The position numbers and the translations under genes are program-made. From Anticarsia gemmatalis (Eukaryota > Arthropoda > Insecta > Lepidoptera > Erebidae), in assembly GCF_050436995.1 (NCBI RefSeq), contig NC_134763.1, positions 3,038,001 to 3,102,000 of the forward strand: a DNA stretch of 64,000 bases, given 5' to 3'. The notes beneath the pieces were generated by a model, which was given only the letters and a program-made list of their open reading frames with translations, ran no database searches and was not told where the DNA came from. Positions 10,101-21,780 of this stretch are shown in pieces. The stretch's first letter is position 1; every line of letters starts with the position of its first letter.

Positions 10101-13100
10101 TTTATAACCTGTGTTCCCTCAGCTTGACCTTTTGTCGAAATTGATGGTTTATATATCTATCTGTAATGTTTTATAATAACATTTGACCATTACAAATGTG
10201 TACTTACTGATGATCTGATCTCTTCTCCCTTTAGCGAATACCTCCTTTATTTCACGCTTCACATGGTCGATTCTAGCAGATTGCATTTTGTCCACTCTAT
10301 GTTCATACCATTCATAGCTGCAAATATTTAGCAGTTTTAAAATATATCTACTATTTTACGGTGTCATGGCGTCTGGTGCAAAATTTATCCGCTATAAAAT
10401 AAATACCATAAACAAATATCCCTGAAATAATGTATTTTTACAAGCAGCTATTTGCTTTTTGTAAAGTGCTGTTCACTTATTAATGAAACTATGAATGATA
10501 AGTTCGTATAAAAAACCTTAAAATAACTTTTTGAGCAGTAAATTTCAAAAGCAAATGTCGCACAAGACACACGTCACAAAAGAGAAGCTTACTAGCAACT
10601 GAAATATATTGAGATTCCAAAAGCAATCTAGTCTCCAGAAACCTAGTTAAATAATAAATTATTATCTTACGTTAACACAGGTATTGTGAGCGCGTAATCG
10701 TCAAATATCTTGATTCTTTTGACAATCCCGTCCCGTTCTGAGTAAGGTGAAAACTTTTCCAACAGAACCTTCTTGTAGTGAATGACTTTATGACTGCCTG
10801 GGTACCGCTGTTCGTATTCTGAAAGAAAAAGACGTAGATACAAATAATTAAATTGAATTACCATTTGTCTTATATGAGCCTGTTTATTTAGAGTTTTGTA
10901 ATTTTCTGCTATGACGGCTAAATAGCCACTGCGTGCATTTTCAAACTATTGTCTGGTGATTGTGGCTAAAGATCTGCATTGCAACAGGGCTTACATCGCG
11001 CATCGTATTTTAATATCTTCTTCAAGTTACTCCATATCTGTTATTCCTAAGAATTCCGAAATATATAATAGTAGTTGCAAAACATGTTATATCAACACTA
11101 CGGACATAAAATAAAATTTTGAAAAATCACAATTCTAGAGTATACGCACCATCGGCAGTTATATCCAGTTTCTCAACCCAACTGACAGGCATATCCAAGT
11201 GTTTCTCAGTATCCACAGCCGTATTCTTATCAGCTAGATCTATGCCAACAAACTGTCGCCTGTGGTCTGGTTCTCCAGCCAGGAGATGTTCCCAGCAAGT
11301 CAGGTCACCTAGGTCATAGTTTAGGGAGCCGGGACCTCCTGATCCATCTTGAATGTTCACCTGCGGTAGGTGGCAAGGTATAATGATTATCAAGCAAGCT
11401 GGCATCTCATTTATTATATTAGGTCGGGGAAAAAGTCTTTTCGCATTATAGTATGTATGAACTTGTAATAAAGTCTCTTTGGCTTCAAGAATCACAAATA
11501 AGTACCCAGTTCAATTGGTTTCATTCAGTGAGCTTGTGAGGTACCCAAATATCGAACTTTTTGAGTAGAGAAGAGATTTTATGACAAGTTCGTACATACT
11601 ATAATGCGAAAAGACTTTTCCCCGACCTAATAAGTTTTTTCTTAATATTTATTAAAATATAAACTTATCAAGTATGAAAACGTGGTAGAGTTTTAATTGG
11701 TGGGAATATAAATCGAAATTCCATTTAACATCCTATTTCGTTTTAATTTTCGATATTGTATTTTAATTAATAAGTTAAGGTAAATTGATGATAAATTTTT
11801 TGTTCCAATTATTCAACTGTCTTTGTTTTTTTTTTCATCCCAATTTGGGAACATATAAAGAGCAGTGATAGTGATAGCGCTTTCCACTCAGGTACCCGAG
11901 GCAACACACCAATGATTTTCCAAATGACGTGTGTATTAGAAATTATTACGATTTGTTCTAACAGTGAAGGAAAACGTCACTTTGCAAGCCTGAAAGTTCG
12001 TAATAGTTTTAGAAGATATGCAAAGTCCCCGACCCGCAGAAGGACAGCATGGTGGACGTTGGACTCACGGTCTAACTGCTCCCCGATTCCGGGAGACCCT
12101 TGTTCAGCAGGAGGACAGTAATAGTTTTCATTTATTTATTAACTAGCTGACCCGTGCGGCTCCGCTCGCGTGAATTTCGTACTGTTGCTTATTCGTTTGA
12201 GCACACGAATTGCGAAGCACTCGATACACCTACACATAAAAATGTTAACAACTCTTTTGTCATCTAATGGTTATTTACGAAAGGGACCCGAAGGGCACAC
12301 AATGTGACACAGGCTCAGGCAGGCCTGATTTCCTGTGGTTACCTTCTTTTCCGCTCTCGTCTGTATCCGTAGCAGTTTACAGTGTAAAATATAATACCTT
12401 ATAATAGACTGACCATTGCTTACCCGTCTGGATTCAGAATATTATTATAGGTTCTATCTGCGCCGGAGCTCTTCAGACGCGTAATAATGTATACTTGCGA
12501 TGATACGTCCGAAACCGCGTAACCCGTAATTATTTTTTATACTTATATCATCCGTTGTTTTTTTTTTAAAACTTACCACATAGTCTGTTTCATAGCTATC
12601 CAATTTATTTCCTTAATGCAACCAATTAATTTGGTTATTAAATATTATGTGATTCGAACAACAACGCCATCTGTCAGTTGCGGCGAACAACGACAACAAA
12701 CGAAATTACTCGGTTTGCCATCTAGGATATCCCGATCGCACCGGACCCACGTAAACCAACATTTTTGTGTAATATATCATGACAACATTTATGTTTAAAA
12801 ATCTTATAAATGTATAGCATGTTTCAAAGGTATTTTTTTACAATAAAGCCATCAAAATAAATTAATTAGAAAAAACATGCTTTGTTGCGGTTTATAACGC
12901 CATCTATTGGTTGGTGCGAACAACAGGTATCGATACGGCAGGCGCCGCGTTTACTTTATTTATGCGAATGTTGTGAAATGGATTGTAACGCCATCTATGG
13001 TCTCTATAGGGAAACGCAGGTTCAAACGATTTCTACGTATTTTTTTCAATTTTCTAAAAATCTTTGAAATTGTATGCTATAAAAAGTATCCTAGAAATTG

Positions 13101-14717
13101 CTCCACTACTTATTCTATGCATATACCAAATTTCAGTGCATTCTGTCCGGTAGTTTTTACGTGATAGCGACACATACAGACGGAGGACAGACAGACAGAC
13201 AGACAGACAGACAGAAAAGAAAATTATAAATTGCAGATTCGGTATCAGTATCCGTTACTAAACATCCCCCATTGGTTTTTTTTTAAATATATTCAATGTA
13301 CAGAATTGACCTCTCTACAGATTTATTATAAGTATAGATAGTAACAACTGTCATAGGTTTTCCTTAATAAAAGTACTAACATAATAATTCTCATGATTAT
13401 AAATGCTTTCGATATGTTGGTACTGTTTCGCGTTGGTCGGATGCCCTTGGCCTTCACTCGGTTCTATGAAGAACGGCTCCTCCACGCCCATGAAGCCGGG
13501 CAGGACAATTATCCAGGCGTGTGTGCGCCAGCCGTCGATGTCATCTGGAGGGGGCTTCTCTAAGTCCTGGGATAAAAGCATTAGGGCTTTTCATTACACT
13601 TTTTTAGATTATTTTTACAGCAATGCTTTTATGTTGAGAAATCTTTGTTTGAATATTTTAATGATGAAAAAAGGTTGTGGACTAAGGTGAGGAAATAGAC
13701 CTATTTCTATTAGACATTAGTAGAGTAAATTTTCATTGGCAGTGTAAGATATTCTACGCTATAACTACCATTGATGATTACGATTGATCATTTTTTGAAA
13801 TAAATCAATCAAAATTCATGTATTATAATATTTATTTGTGAGGTCTTATTCTTCATTTTGGTCGTTTTCATACGTTTCGCGCGTTTTGCGCAACAAGAGC
13901 ATATCCTATGCGTATTTTTATATAAAAAACAAATCACTCACAGCAATTTTCCTTAGCCGTTCATTCTCGATCTTGTCCATCTCGGCTTGCCTCTTGTCGG
14001 CTTCCTTCTTGTCCATATCCTTGCAGTACTGAGAAGTGAGGTCCGGTAGTGGAACTAGACGGTATCGAGGCTGTTCAGTTGGGGCTGGAGGTTCTTCTAT
14101 CACCTACAGTATAAGGTGGTTTGGTTAAAAACGTTATGGATAAAAAAGAAATATAGAATCTTAGAAACTATTAGCTAAAAGTTTATAAACACCTCTGTAT
14201 TATTCCAAATACTAAATAGTTACATTTTCTAGTCATATTATAAAAATCTTAAGTCCGTATTATTAGACTGGTATCAATTTGGAACAACGATTTTAGCACT
14301 CGTTTGACGCATTACCATAAAATATTTTTTAAAACTGCGCTTTCAAGTTGATATTAGTCGGCTTTTAATCGTAATATTTAAAGTTCTTGAAGTAATGCAA
14401 CGAACCCAACACATCTTGCGACGGATTCTAGGCTCAATAATCTTTCCAAATCTTTCGTTGCGCAGCAAAACATTTAAAGAGTAAATTAGTAGTGTTAGAG
14501 CCTTACCTCTCTAGCCACTCACCTCATTCTCGTTAGGTATTTCAGGACACACAGTCCTATACCTAATCGCCATACAAGTGTCTCTCGTGGCACATCCTAC
14601 CACGATATAAGCATCATATCCAGCTCCAATGAGCCAGGACACGCAGACGGTGGCCAGCTCGAAGGGGTTACCGCTGCGACGGACGATGGCTGTGTAGGGA
14701 GACATAAGACGTTGCGG
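7168..14717 (-). CDS. DRC7: Dynein regulatory complex subunit 7 (DRC7/CCDC135; Drosophila lobo), twelve exons, N-terminus not located
   Basis: Minus-strand exons, 5' to 3': 14717-14523, 14103-13942, 13566-13381, 11360-11150, 10818-10671, 10317-10208, 9928-9781, 9446-9166, 8723-8455 (or from 8725), 8102-7893, 7644-7553, 7339-7168. All use GT-AG sites with matching phases and give about 727 residues; the stop lies at 7170-7168. The order of motifs matches DRC7: transglutaminase-like region (GNPFELATV, LIGAGYDAY, THAW, FFIEPSEG), then IESIYNHENYYVN, MPVSWVEKLDI, KVIHYKKVLLEKFSPY, YEWYEHRVDKM, VFYLS-type region, YALCDNIDHEYK, LFDTERNE, LAPYLARMF, EQCINDFKAKQLARQNLVQARFDK, a coiled coil and LTRHRDL. 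DRC7 is part of the nexin-dynein regulatory complex of motile cilia and sperm tails; loss of lobo affects Drosophila sperm behaviour. The usual cysteine is Pro (residue 18 of this fragment) and the usual Asp of IDP is Glu. The exon 8/9 junction has two options (NAGNAG-like). About 100-150 N-terminal residues are missing, probably in exons upstream of 14717. Confidence 0.93.
9595..9700 (+). repeat. tRNA-like SINE fragment, family C
   Basis: Within a DRC7 intron, TGATCATGAGGTCCCGGGTTCGATTC carries a Pol III B box (GGGTTCGATTC). A related sequence is at about 35328-35395 (TGATCATGATGTCTGGGGTTCAATTCC), followed there by a similar T-rich stretch. The shared sequence extends beyond the B box, which argues for a short retroelement family rather than chance. 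No complete A-box half or tail is seen, and it is not a tRNA gene. Confidence 0.5.
11419..11630. mobile_element. mariner/Tc1-type MITE, copy 1
   Basis: Terminal inverted repeats of about 45 bp start TTAGGTCGGGGAAAAAGTC and continue CTTTTCGCATTATAGTATG. They are flanked by TA dinucleotides, the target duplication of Tc1/mariner elements. The 212-bp body has no transposase frame. Related copies are at 42917-43154 and 60783-60926. Confidence 0.85.
11860..12123 (+). repeat. Lepidopteran LINE/SINE tail
   Basis: This contains GTGTATTAGAAATTATTACG, GTGAAGGAAAACGTC, ATGCAAAGTCCCCGACCCGC and a final CAGCAGGAGGACAGTAAT. I recognise this order of phrases from a common moth/butterfly retroelement 3' end. 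A diverged copy is at about 30672-30832, and a fragment ending in GCCCAGCAGTGACAC lies near 63105. It is non-coding here. Confidence 0.6.
12143..13338 (-). mobile_element. Non-autonomous Helitron, 1.2 kb
   Basis: On the minus strand it begins TCTATACTTATAATAAATC and ends GCACGGGTCAGCTAG, with A on the 5' side and T on the 3' side. This is the TC...CTAG, A/T-insertion signature of Helitrons. A GC-rich stem (GAGCGGAGCCGCACGGG) sits just inside the 3' end. The body holds three copies of an AACGCCATCTAT/ACGCCATCTGT motif (about 12664, 12896, 12989) and a GACA microsatellite near 13187-13216. No Rep/helicase frame is present. It lies in a DRC7 intron. Confidence 0.75.
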
Positions 14718-16494
14718 CTGTGGAAGATAATGATGATGTTAGAAGCTAAAAAGGCTCTTATTTATATATCGTTTTATGTAGTTTTGGAGTGCAAATTATT
14801 AATTTGATTACGTATCGATTATGTGGCAAATCTATTCACTGAACTTAATAAAATGTCGATGGTGGAATAAACGCTTTAATCGTTGTTATATAAACTGCGT
14901 ACCTAATATTTTTATTGACGAAAAAATTATTGAAGTCCCACATTATGTCTATAAAGTAAAATATTATCTAATAATAATCATAAAACTTAAAAAAAAACAA
15001 CGTTAAAAGCCTACGCTTCCCAGTTCCTTTGTCTGTAAAACATTAGTTCGTGAAAATTCCCATAGATGGCGTTAGCAGTAGCGGACCGCTACGAAACATA
15101 ACTTGAAACTTTTACAAAGTTTTAATAACTTCTACTTTATTACAACACGAAAATCCCATGTAAAGGATTTATTAACTAAATGGATTTCCCCTCAGTTATA
15201 CTTTTATCCTTTTTGGTTAGCTTGTTATGAAGGTCCGAGGTACCGTGTTTGTTTAAAAGGTAATTAGGTAGGTTCAATTCTTTGAAGCATATAATTTTGT
15301 AGCAACTGTTTGATTATTTAGCCTTTAACATTTTTATAAAGCCGCAAAATGGCGTCTTATTTTAAAATTTTATAAATTTCGTTAACAGTTGGCTTTTGAA
15401 GTTTTGACAAATTCAGATTATTAATTCTCACAATACTTAGAATAAATTAAGTCTGAATTGAATGCAAAAAATATATACGACTCACTAACTCGAAAATACT
15501 ACACCATGTTTAAATGCATATTCCTCAGCTCCGAACCAAGAAAATCTTTGTAAATAGTCTTAAATAAATATCCATTTAAAAAACCATAATGTAATAACCC
15601 TATAAAGAATTATCAAATCACATTAAAAGCTAATAGAGCAGATCACCTTTAAACTGCCCAAAAAAACAACAGTAAACAAATAAAAAAGGAATCTTCCCAC
15701 GGTTATTATTGTTAGGAATCATAAAAGGGGAGGGAAGGGCGGAGGGTGGGCGCCCTCCTCCCACAAATTGAATCCAAACTTGTAGGAAACAAACTAGGAA
15801 CGCAACTTTTGCAACTACAACTCTCACTTTTCGTTGTAAACTTTTACACTTTCACTATCTGCCTTTTTATTCGTATTTTAACATTTATTGTCAGTGCATA
15901 GTTCGGAGTTTGCAGCTCGAGTTTGTACAGTTGTAGATTTGTTTATGGATGTTTGCTGAAAAGTTGTGCGTGGAAACGATTTTAGGTTTAACGTTTTAAC
16001 GGTTTAGGCGTATTGGAGTTACATGTTACTGTTTGATGTTTAGTATTTTGATTTAGTAATTGTTATTATATTGGTATTTCGATATGCAATAGCTTAAATT
16101 TGTCTTGATTAAGCTTGGTGTTTCGGCACTGGTTGCAAGCTAGTAGTTGCCACCTGGCTGAGATAAACATGTGGCAAAAATATCTGATCGGGTAAACCAT
16201 AGTTATGTTACGAGAAAGTTTACAAGGTACTGTTCTGAATTACATATACAACGTGGTTGTTCGTTATATAGCTTTTTGCTACTTATGATTATCAGATATG
16301 TTATATTATTGTAAAAGTCTTTAAAGCCAAATGACACGATGCTAGGTTATTATAACTTTAACATAAAAATAGTCTTTTTGAGCCACAAATGAAGGTTTAT
16401 TTATTTTACCTAACTTTACCTTTTTCATCTGTCAATAAATAATGATTATGATGATGATGATAAAGAATAAATACGCCTACAGTAGCGTATTTTA
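14718..16494. other. Sequence upstream of the first located DRC7 exon; no exon recognised
   Basis: The start of DRC7 should lie here or further right on the minus strand, and the missing exon must end in phase 0. I checked this stretch and found no exon with DRC7-like residues and a fitting donor. A 65-codon minus frame at 15827-15630 starts with a hydrophobic, signal-peptide-like run (VVVAKVAFLVCFLQVWI). It then becomes low-complexity and matches nothing I know, so it is not called as a gene. The rest is AT-rich. Confidence 0.4.
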
Positions 16495-16872
16495 TCTATA
16501 CTAATAATACACTGTGGCGTTGCCTGCACATGTTTAACGTAAGATTAATCGTCGTAACGCGAATGGCCGATGACGGACGGCTCATCAACTCTAAGGAGAT
16601 ACAACTGGAAGCAACGACCCATGTCGTTGTAAAGTTTGACCTCAATAATGTAAAGGTGACTGGCTTTTACCCGCGACTTCGTCCGCCACCTGAATTTTTT
16701 CCATGGAAATGCGTCATTTTTCCGGGGTAAAAAGTAACCTATGTCCTTTCTCGGGTATCAAAGTATCTCCGTACCAAAAATTTCATGCAGATTGGTTCAG
16801 TAGTTTAGGCGTGATTGAGTAACAGACAGACAGACAGACAGAGTTACTTTCGCATTTATAATATTAGTATGG
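16495..16872. mobile_element. Composite of two Helitron-type fragments
   Basis: The left edge reads TCTATACTAATAATAC, a plus-strand Helitron 5' end. The right edge, read on the minus strand, is ATCCATACTAATATTATAA, a second 5' end. Between them, GGCTTTTACCCGCGACTTCG (about 16664) is the 3' end of the minus-strand element, and a CAGA microsatellite lies at about 16822-16840. A 66-codon frame across it is a shadow with no known domain. Confidence 0.6.
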
Positions 16873-17735
16873 ATTAGAGGGATGATAGAGAATACTTTAT
16901 TCTAAAGTACTACAGTCTTTGTGATTTGTGTTGCATGGCGGACTAAGCAGAGTGCATAATACATAAAATTACGTCATGCTCCCATAAGGGTGAGCGTAGA
17001 CCAAAGAACGCCATTTGCTACGATCCTTTCAAAGTTATTTTGTTTAATTCACATTCATACATCGTATTATTTTTGACTTCAAGTGTATTCAATAATTTTA
17101 TGAGTAACTTTTGCCTTGTAAATGTGCATCTGAAAAAATACTGTTTGGAGTATAGAACCTTAGAGTTACAACTCTTTCTTTATCGCAATCTCGCAATAGT
17201 GGGAGACAAAGTATTTGACTACATACACCATTGTAATACATATATGTAGGTACCTATTGGCGGGTGTTTGCAGTGTTACCAAAACATATTCCTTAATTAA
17301 TGGTAATAGTTTATAGGCTCTGCTACTATTTTACATTCTTGAATACTAGTTACTGACGCCAAAAGAATCGATCAATGTGGTTTTGCCTTATCAAGAACGT
17401 TAATAGCGGCATAAAATACCACCACGAGTGTTTGGTTCACACATTTTTATAGTATTCGAATGCAGGTTGGGTTGGAAGTGAAGGCGACGAAAACAAAATC
17501 ATAAAATCAACATTCTTCTGAAATCGTCTGAAGTTAACTACTATTTCTGGAACAACCATTTTTCTTATAAGTACAAAACCAGCGCTTACAGCTAATTAAA
17601 TCATCCCCTATTTACCAATTAACATGCACGTACTGGCTCCGTGGCGCACGAAAACAATGTCAGCCTCCACAAACATTGAATAAGAAATGGCGTAGCGACT
17701 AGCTCGTAGGTACACTGGGAGCATATAATATTCAG
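16873..17735. other. AT-rich non-coding stretch with a repeat fragment
   Basis: About 16972-17035 (TCATGCTCCCATAAGGGTGA then CGTAGACCAAAGAACGCCA) resembles a common lepidopteran repeat fragment. Nothing else is recognised. Confidence 0.35.
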
Positions 17736-17739
17736 GACA

Positions 17740-18005
17740 AAAGCGCAGCGTGGGGTGTACCGCACGGCAGCGCCTCGCCACGACTCGACACGGCATCGGC
17801 ACGGCATCGGCAGCGCAAATTAGACCGTGCCACGTTCCTCGCTTTGAGTTGCGCTTGACCAAGCGTTATTCGGATTTGGAACAAGACGCCCACCGCACTA
17901 GAGGTGCCCCCGGTATCGATAGAGCGGGTATCGATTGTGGGGGCGCCTCGCGAGCTGGCGACGCGTACAGACGCCACTCATGCGAGACCGTGCTGCGCCT
18001 CTAAT
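17740..18005. promoter_or_regulatory. GC/CpG-rich island with DRE-type motif
   Basis: The island is CpG-rich (repeated CGGCATCGGCACGGCATCGG near 17785) inside AT-rich DNA. It contains TATCGATA at 17914-17921, the DREF-binding element of insect promoters. Several short frames on both strands are uninterrupted only because of GC composition. A regulatory role is inferred. Confidence 0.35.
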
Positions 18006-18554
18006 TGAATACGCTGCGACGGTGTCGATAACGAGTTGTCGATAATTTGATTGTTTTCAGCAATTCTTTTCTTTCAGGAGTTCTCTGTGTTTTATGAAGT
18101 GTAGCACAGTAACAAACAACCGATAAAAGTAACTCCGGTACCGTAACTTAAAATGCAAGTATTGTAAGAGTATTATTGTAACGTTCGTAGTTTTTTAACT
18201 TTCGCGATGTATGACTATCCAGTTTCATTATACTTAATGCTGTCATTCCTAGAATCTCCTTGCGGCGTTATTGTTAATTTAGCGCTATTGTTCGCATTTT
18301 CCTATCTTAGACCGAGCACATAAAACTTGAAGTGCATTTAAATACAGGTAAACGACACACGCTCATTCTATCGACCTACATAAAGGTAGTGTAATAAAAG
18401 TAGTGCACAAAGCGTTATTTTTTATCGACAAATAAAAGTAAACAGTGCGAGAGGAGCGCAGCGCACCGTTCTCGAAGAACGGCAGTCCGCGCGAGTGATT
18501 TGCACCACCCGCCGAGCGGTCGCGACGTTGCCTAGTGATGTACTACTAATATTA

Positions 18555-18710
18555 CCATTTATCGATATCGATAACACATTATGTTATTACTACGTAATTA
18601 TGTTTAACTTGTTATAGATGAGGTGTTTGAGAATTTCAGAGTAGAAGCGTTTCTCGGAATTTTCGTGTTTCTTCAGTGAACGTTCGTGCCCTTTTATCTC
18701 GGTAAGACGA
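18555..18710 (+). promoter_or_regulatory. Candidate promoter: double DRE plus TCAGT initiator
   Basis: Two overlapping TATCGATA sites form TATCGATATCGATA at 18560-18573. About 100 bp downstream, TTCAGTG fits the arthropod initiator (A at 18675). It is followed at 18702 by a good donor (G/GTAAGA) and then a GC-rich stretch. DREF sites close to an initiator are typical of insect housekeeping promoters. No open frame follows, so a non-coding or 5'-UTR first exon would be required. Confidence 0.35.
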
Positions 18711-19140
18711 GTTTTTGTGATTGTTGTCTGTAGCCGGTCTGTGTATTGCGTGCCGGCCGTCTCGCCTTATTTAAACGTGTCTCATTGTCAACAGCGCTTG
18801 GCAGGCCGGGGAGCACTTGATCGTGGGCAAACAAAGGAGTGTTTTTGTCGCTGCCGGCTCGCCGGGAGGGCGACGGCGAGTTGTCCGTGGCGACGGCCGC
18901 GGATCGATATCGCTCGAGATCTGTCGGCCTACGCGCCCGCCTCGCCGGCCATTTGCCTACCTCGACGCCTCGGGCTCGTGTGTACATAACCCGCCACCCA
19001 CCACCCCTCGATACACCCCCGCAGATTACCGCCTACAAAGCAAACTTCATTGGGACGTGCATGCAATATGCGCAAGGAGCAGGCCCGAATTGCACCTCGG
19101 CCGGCCACCCGCCCAGATTGCTTTGATATCCTAGCCGTCC
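18711..19140. promoter_or_regulatory. GC/CpG-rich island
   Basis: A dense CpG block (GGGAGGGCGACGGCGAG, GACGGCCGCGGATCG) gives overlapping frames of 60-105 codons in several frames on both strands. That is the expected by-product of GC-rich DNA; none has a domain or a convincing start. It lies directly downstream of the candidate promoter at 18.6 kb. Confidence 0.35.
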
Positions 19141-21585
19141 CCGTATATAGGCCATTGCATCTCGAATCTTGGGTAAAGGCTCTATTTCAAACACTGTTTC
19201 AGTATATAGCTCTCGCAATCGCGTTAATTACTCACAAGACGGGAACGGTATTACCTAGCCGTAGTGCCGTAGCCTTCGGGATATGTTTGTCAGTACCATT
19301 GAAATACCAAGCACGTATATAATGTTTCATCTCCTTTGGCAAATAGGCACAAAATTATTTCAAATAACCTCACCATTTGTATAAGTAACAAACACTTATA
19401 ATCCACTGCACTGTAAAATTTATTATTACCATATTCATTATTTTGTACTATCAATAAAAGTAAAAATATTACAGACAATAAAATACATATAACAATTGGC
19501 GGCGGGTCATAAATATTATCGCCGCAATCAACAAGTCGCTCTCATTAATTCTCTTTAATATAGTATTAAATTATTCAAAAGGTACAATTTGTCGAGTCAC
19601 TTTACTAATACACTTCGTCATCATAAATCCGAGTAAATTTCCCCGAAGTCCATAAAAGAACGTCGATCACTCCCCCAAAAAAAAATCAAAGCACTTTTCC
19701 ATACTAAATGAAGCGCAAAAAGCATAAAAACGGACTCGGCACACCCCAGTTGTCATCTTTTAAAAAACTACGTACGGCCCCGCGGATACTAGTAAGTTTC
19801 AATTTGAGAGGAGGGAGTGCCAGGGAGTGCCAGTAAATCGGCCAAGTGCAGTCCTCCCGCCCTCCGTCCTCTGAAAGAGGGAAAGTTCACATTTGCATAG
19901 CGCTACGCGAACTTTACGACAAGTTTGTTGTTTTGTCTGCGCTAGTTGCTACTGATCATCTCGCTTACGACTCTTCTGAAACAGTTTTTTTCGAGTTTTT
20001 TGTTATTGGATTCGATGTTCGTGTATTTGCCGGAACACATGCTGTTTTATTAATAAATGTAAGCTGGATTTAATTTGTGTTTTGTCCCTTTTTGTTTAGT
20101 TTGTTACCTCCGATAATAAGAACAAAACACAAATAACTAATCCGAGCTTACGCTACGTTTTTATCGATTAATTATTACATGATTTTTTCAGAGTTTACTT
20201 AAAAACTGTTACCGTATAATGACTCTTAATACTTTAGTAATTAAATATTCATCCCCCTATATTACGATGGTTAGGGCAGTTTTAAAGTATTTGAGAAGTA
20301 TATTGTCTTGCAATGGGGTGTAGAATCTTCATTAGCCCATCAAAAATTGTTGACGGATAATTTATTCAAACACTTTATAACAGACATATATTATGTGGTA
20401 TTAAGTTATACCTGTAAATTATATAAAATTTGGAAATGATATATTTTCTTTGTCTCGTGACCCTGCCTTTGTTCTTATGTCCTAGATTTTACATAGACGG
20501 TGGCAAGTGATAGAAAGAGAAGAAAAGCTAAAAAAGTATTGTAACGTTTTCATTTTCATTGCATTTAAGACTCGTTTTAGACTTGATTAGTTTCAATAAA
20601 TAGAATACTATACAAAAAAGAAAAAGTCTCATTATTAAGTATGGTTAATGTCATTATAAAGATTATTAACCGACTTCAAAAAAAGGAGGAGGTTCTCAAT
20701 TCGTCAATATATTCTTTTTATGTTTGTCATAACTCTTTATTGGGTAAACCGATTTTCATGTTTTGTTTTTGTTTGAAAGGTTTCTCCATAAGGTTCTACA
20801 ATAGGCATATACATACAGTAGTTTTTGAGATATTGTGAAAAATGTACGAATGCACATTGTTATTAATGTCGAAGTGATGGTTACGAGTTTGTGATATTTT
20901 GTAATTTTCCACTTTTTTCTCGACTAGGGTAGGCAAGTATGTATCTGCACTTACATTCTATCACGTATGTTTTTCTACTTTTCGCTTCCATGAAAAAGGG
21001 AGCACGACTACTACTGCAATGATGTAAAAAAGATACTGAAATAAACTTTTCTTTGTTTACCAAATATTAGATATCATTTTCGAGTCGTCGTTATCATAGT
21101 CGAGTTAAGTTGATTCGTCACATCAATATAGGATAGGTAAGAGACTTAAAAATAGTTATAGTTAATGTCAAAATACTTCTAAAGGTCTAAATTACTATGA
21201 AATTCAAAAACCAATGAGATACGATATTAAAAATTTGAACCAAGTTTCAAGAAGTTTTCTTTTGTACTGTCTAGTATTTGACCTGATTTCGAAAACGACT
21301 GTATTAATCTTAATATTCACATGAACCTATCTGGTACTGTACCAAATAACATTACCAAAAATTGGTATCAGCGTAAAAAAATTACGACCAAACTTTCCCC
21401 CGCCATAATAAACAAACCGAAAAACAAACAATAAAGAAGTGAATGGAATGAGTACGGGAACTGAATGTGAATGAATGGTGTGCCACAGAGTATACATAGA
21501 CATAGAGAACATAGACAACAAGGTAGAGTCGCGTGCGAATATTTTAGCGTATTTCAATAAAGGCGCGACATCTTTAATCTAGGGA
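19141..21585. other. AT-rich non-coding stretch with one known repeat
   Basis: The only recognised feature is a lepidopteran repeat at about 20668-20870, starting AACCGACTTCAAAAAAAGGA then GGAGGTTCTCAATTCG. Another GC patch lies at about 19800-19925. No exon is seen. Confidence 0.4.
20668..20870 (+). repeat. Dispersed lepidopteran repeat (ACCGACTTCAAAAAAGGAGG type)
   Basis: The phrases CCGACTTCAAAAAAAGGAGG, AACTCTTTATTGGGTAAACC and GATTTTCATGTTTTG occur in the order seen in a very common moth/butterfly interspersed repeat, as I recall it. It has no coding capacity here, and both boundaries are approximate. Confidence 0.5.
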
Positions 21586-21589
21586 TCGG

Positions 21590-21780
21590 GTAGGCCGTAG
21601 GGGCATAAATCTTGCAGGTTCGGGGCGAGTTTTGAATCATTTAGCGCGGTGTGGCCGCGGGGCGCGACTTCCGTCCGGCACGTGCTGACCGCCCCCCGCG
21701 CGCCCCTCACGCCCCCCGCTCCACCCGCTTGCCCCGTGCTGCGCGTCTGTCTTGTCGAGACAAAGGGGCGCTAGAGATGT
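21590..21780. promoter_or_regulatory. C-rich CpG island with quadruplex potential
   Basis: Sharp GC island with CCCCCCGCGCGCCCC, CGCCCCCCGCTCC and CTTGCCCC. The minus strand therefore has at least four G-runs within about 50 bases. The flanks are AT-rich and no frame is credible. Confidence 0.35.

Larger units (their letters stand above)
11361..13380. other. DRC7 intron loaded with transposons
   Basis: This 2.0-kb intron between DRC7 exons 3 and 4 contains, in order along the + strand, a mariner-type MITE (11419-11630), a LINE/SINE tail (about 11860-12123) and a non-autonomous Helitron (12143-13338). The flanking exons are intact, so none of these disrupts the reading frame. Confidence 0.7.

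Noticed and set aside
13187..13216. GACA tandem repeat considered as a CRISPR-like or satellite array
   Set aside because: Simple microsatellite inside a Helitron; no spacers and a unit of four bases.
15630..15827. Minus-strand frame with signal-peptide-like start
   Set aside because: No conserved domain, low-complexity C-terminus, and not compatible with DRC7 exon phase. Kept only as a note.
18470..18490. Heat-shock element (TTCTCGAAGAAC)
   Set aside because: Only one TTCnnGAA pair is present; functional elements normally need three or more units.
18694..19134. Overlapping 90-105-codon frames on both strands
   Set aside because: GC-rich DNA has few stop codons; no frame has a domain, a good start context or splice support.
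19033..19218. Minus-strand residues ELYTETVFEIEPLP as a possible DRC7 N-terminal exon
   Set aside because: Superficially like the ELY...W region of DRC7, but lacks the conserved Trp and following residues, and no correctly phased donor was found.
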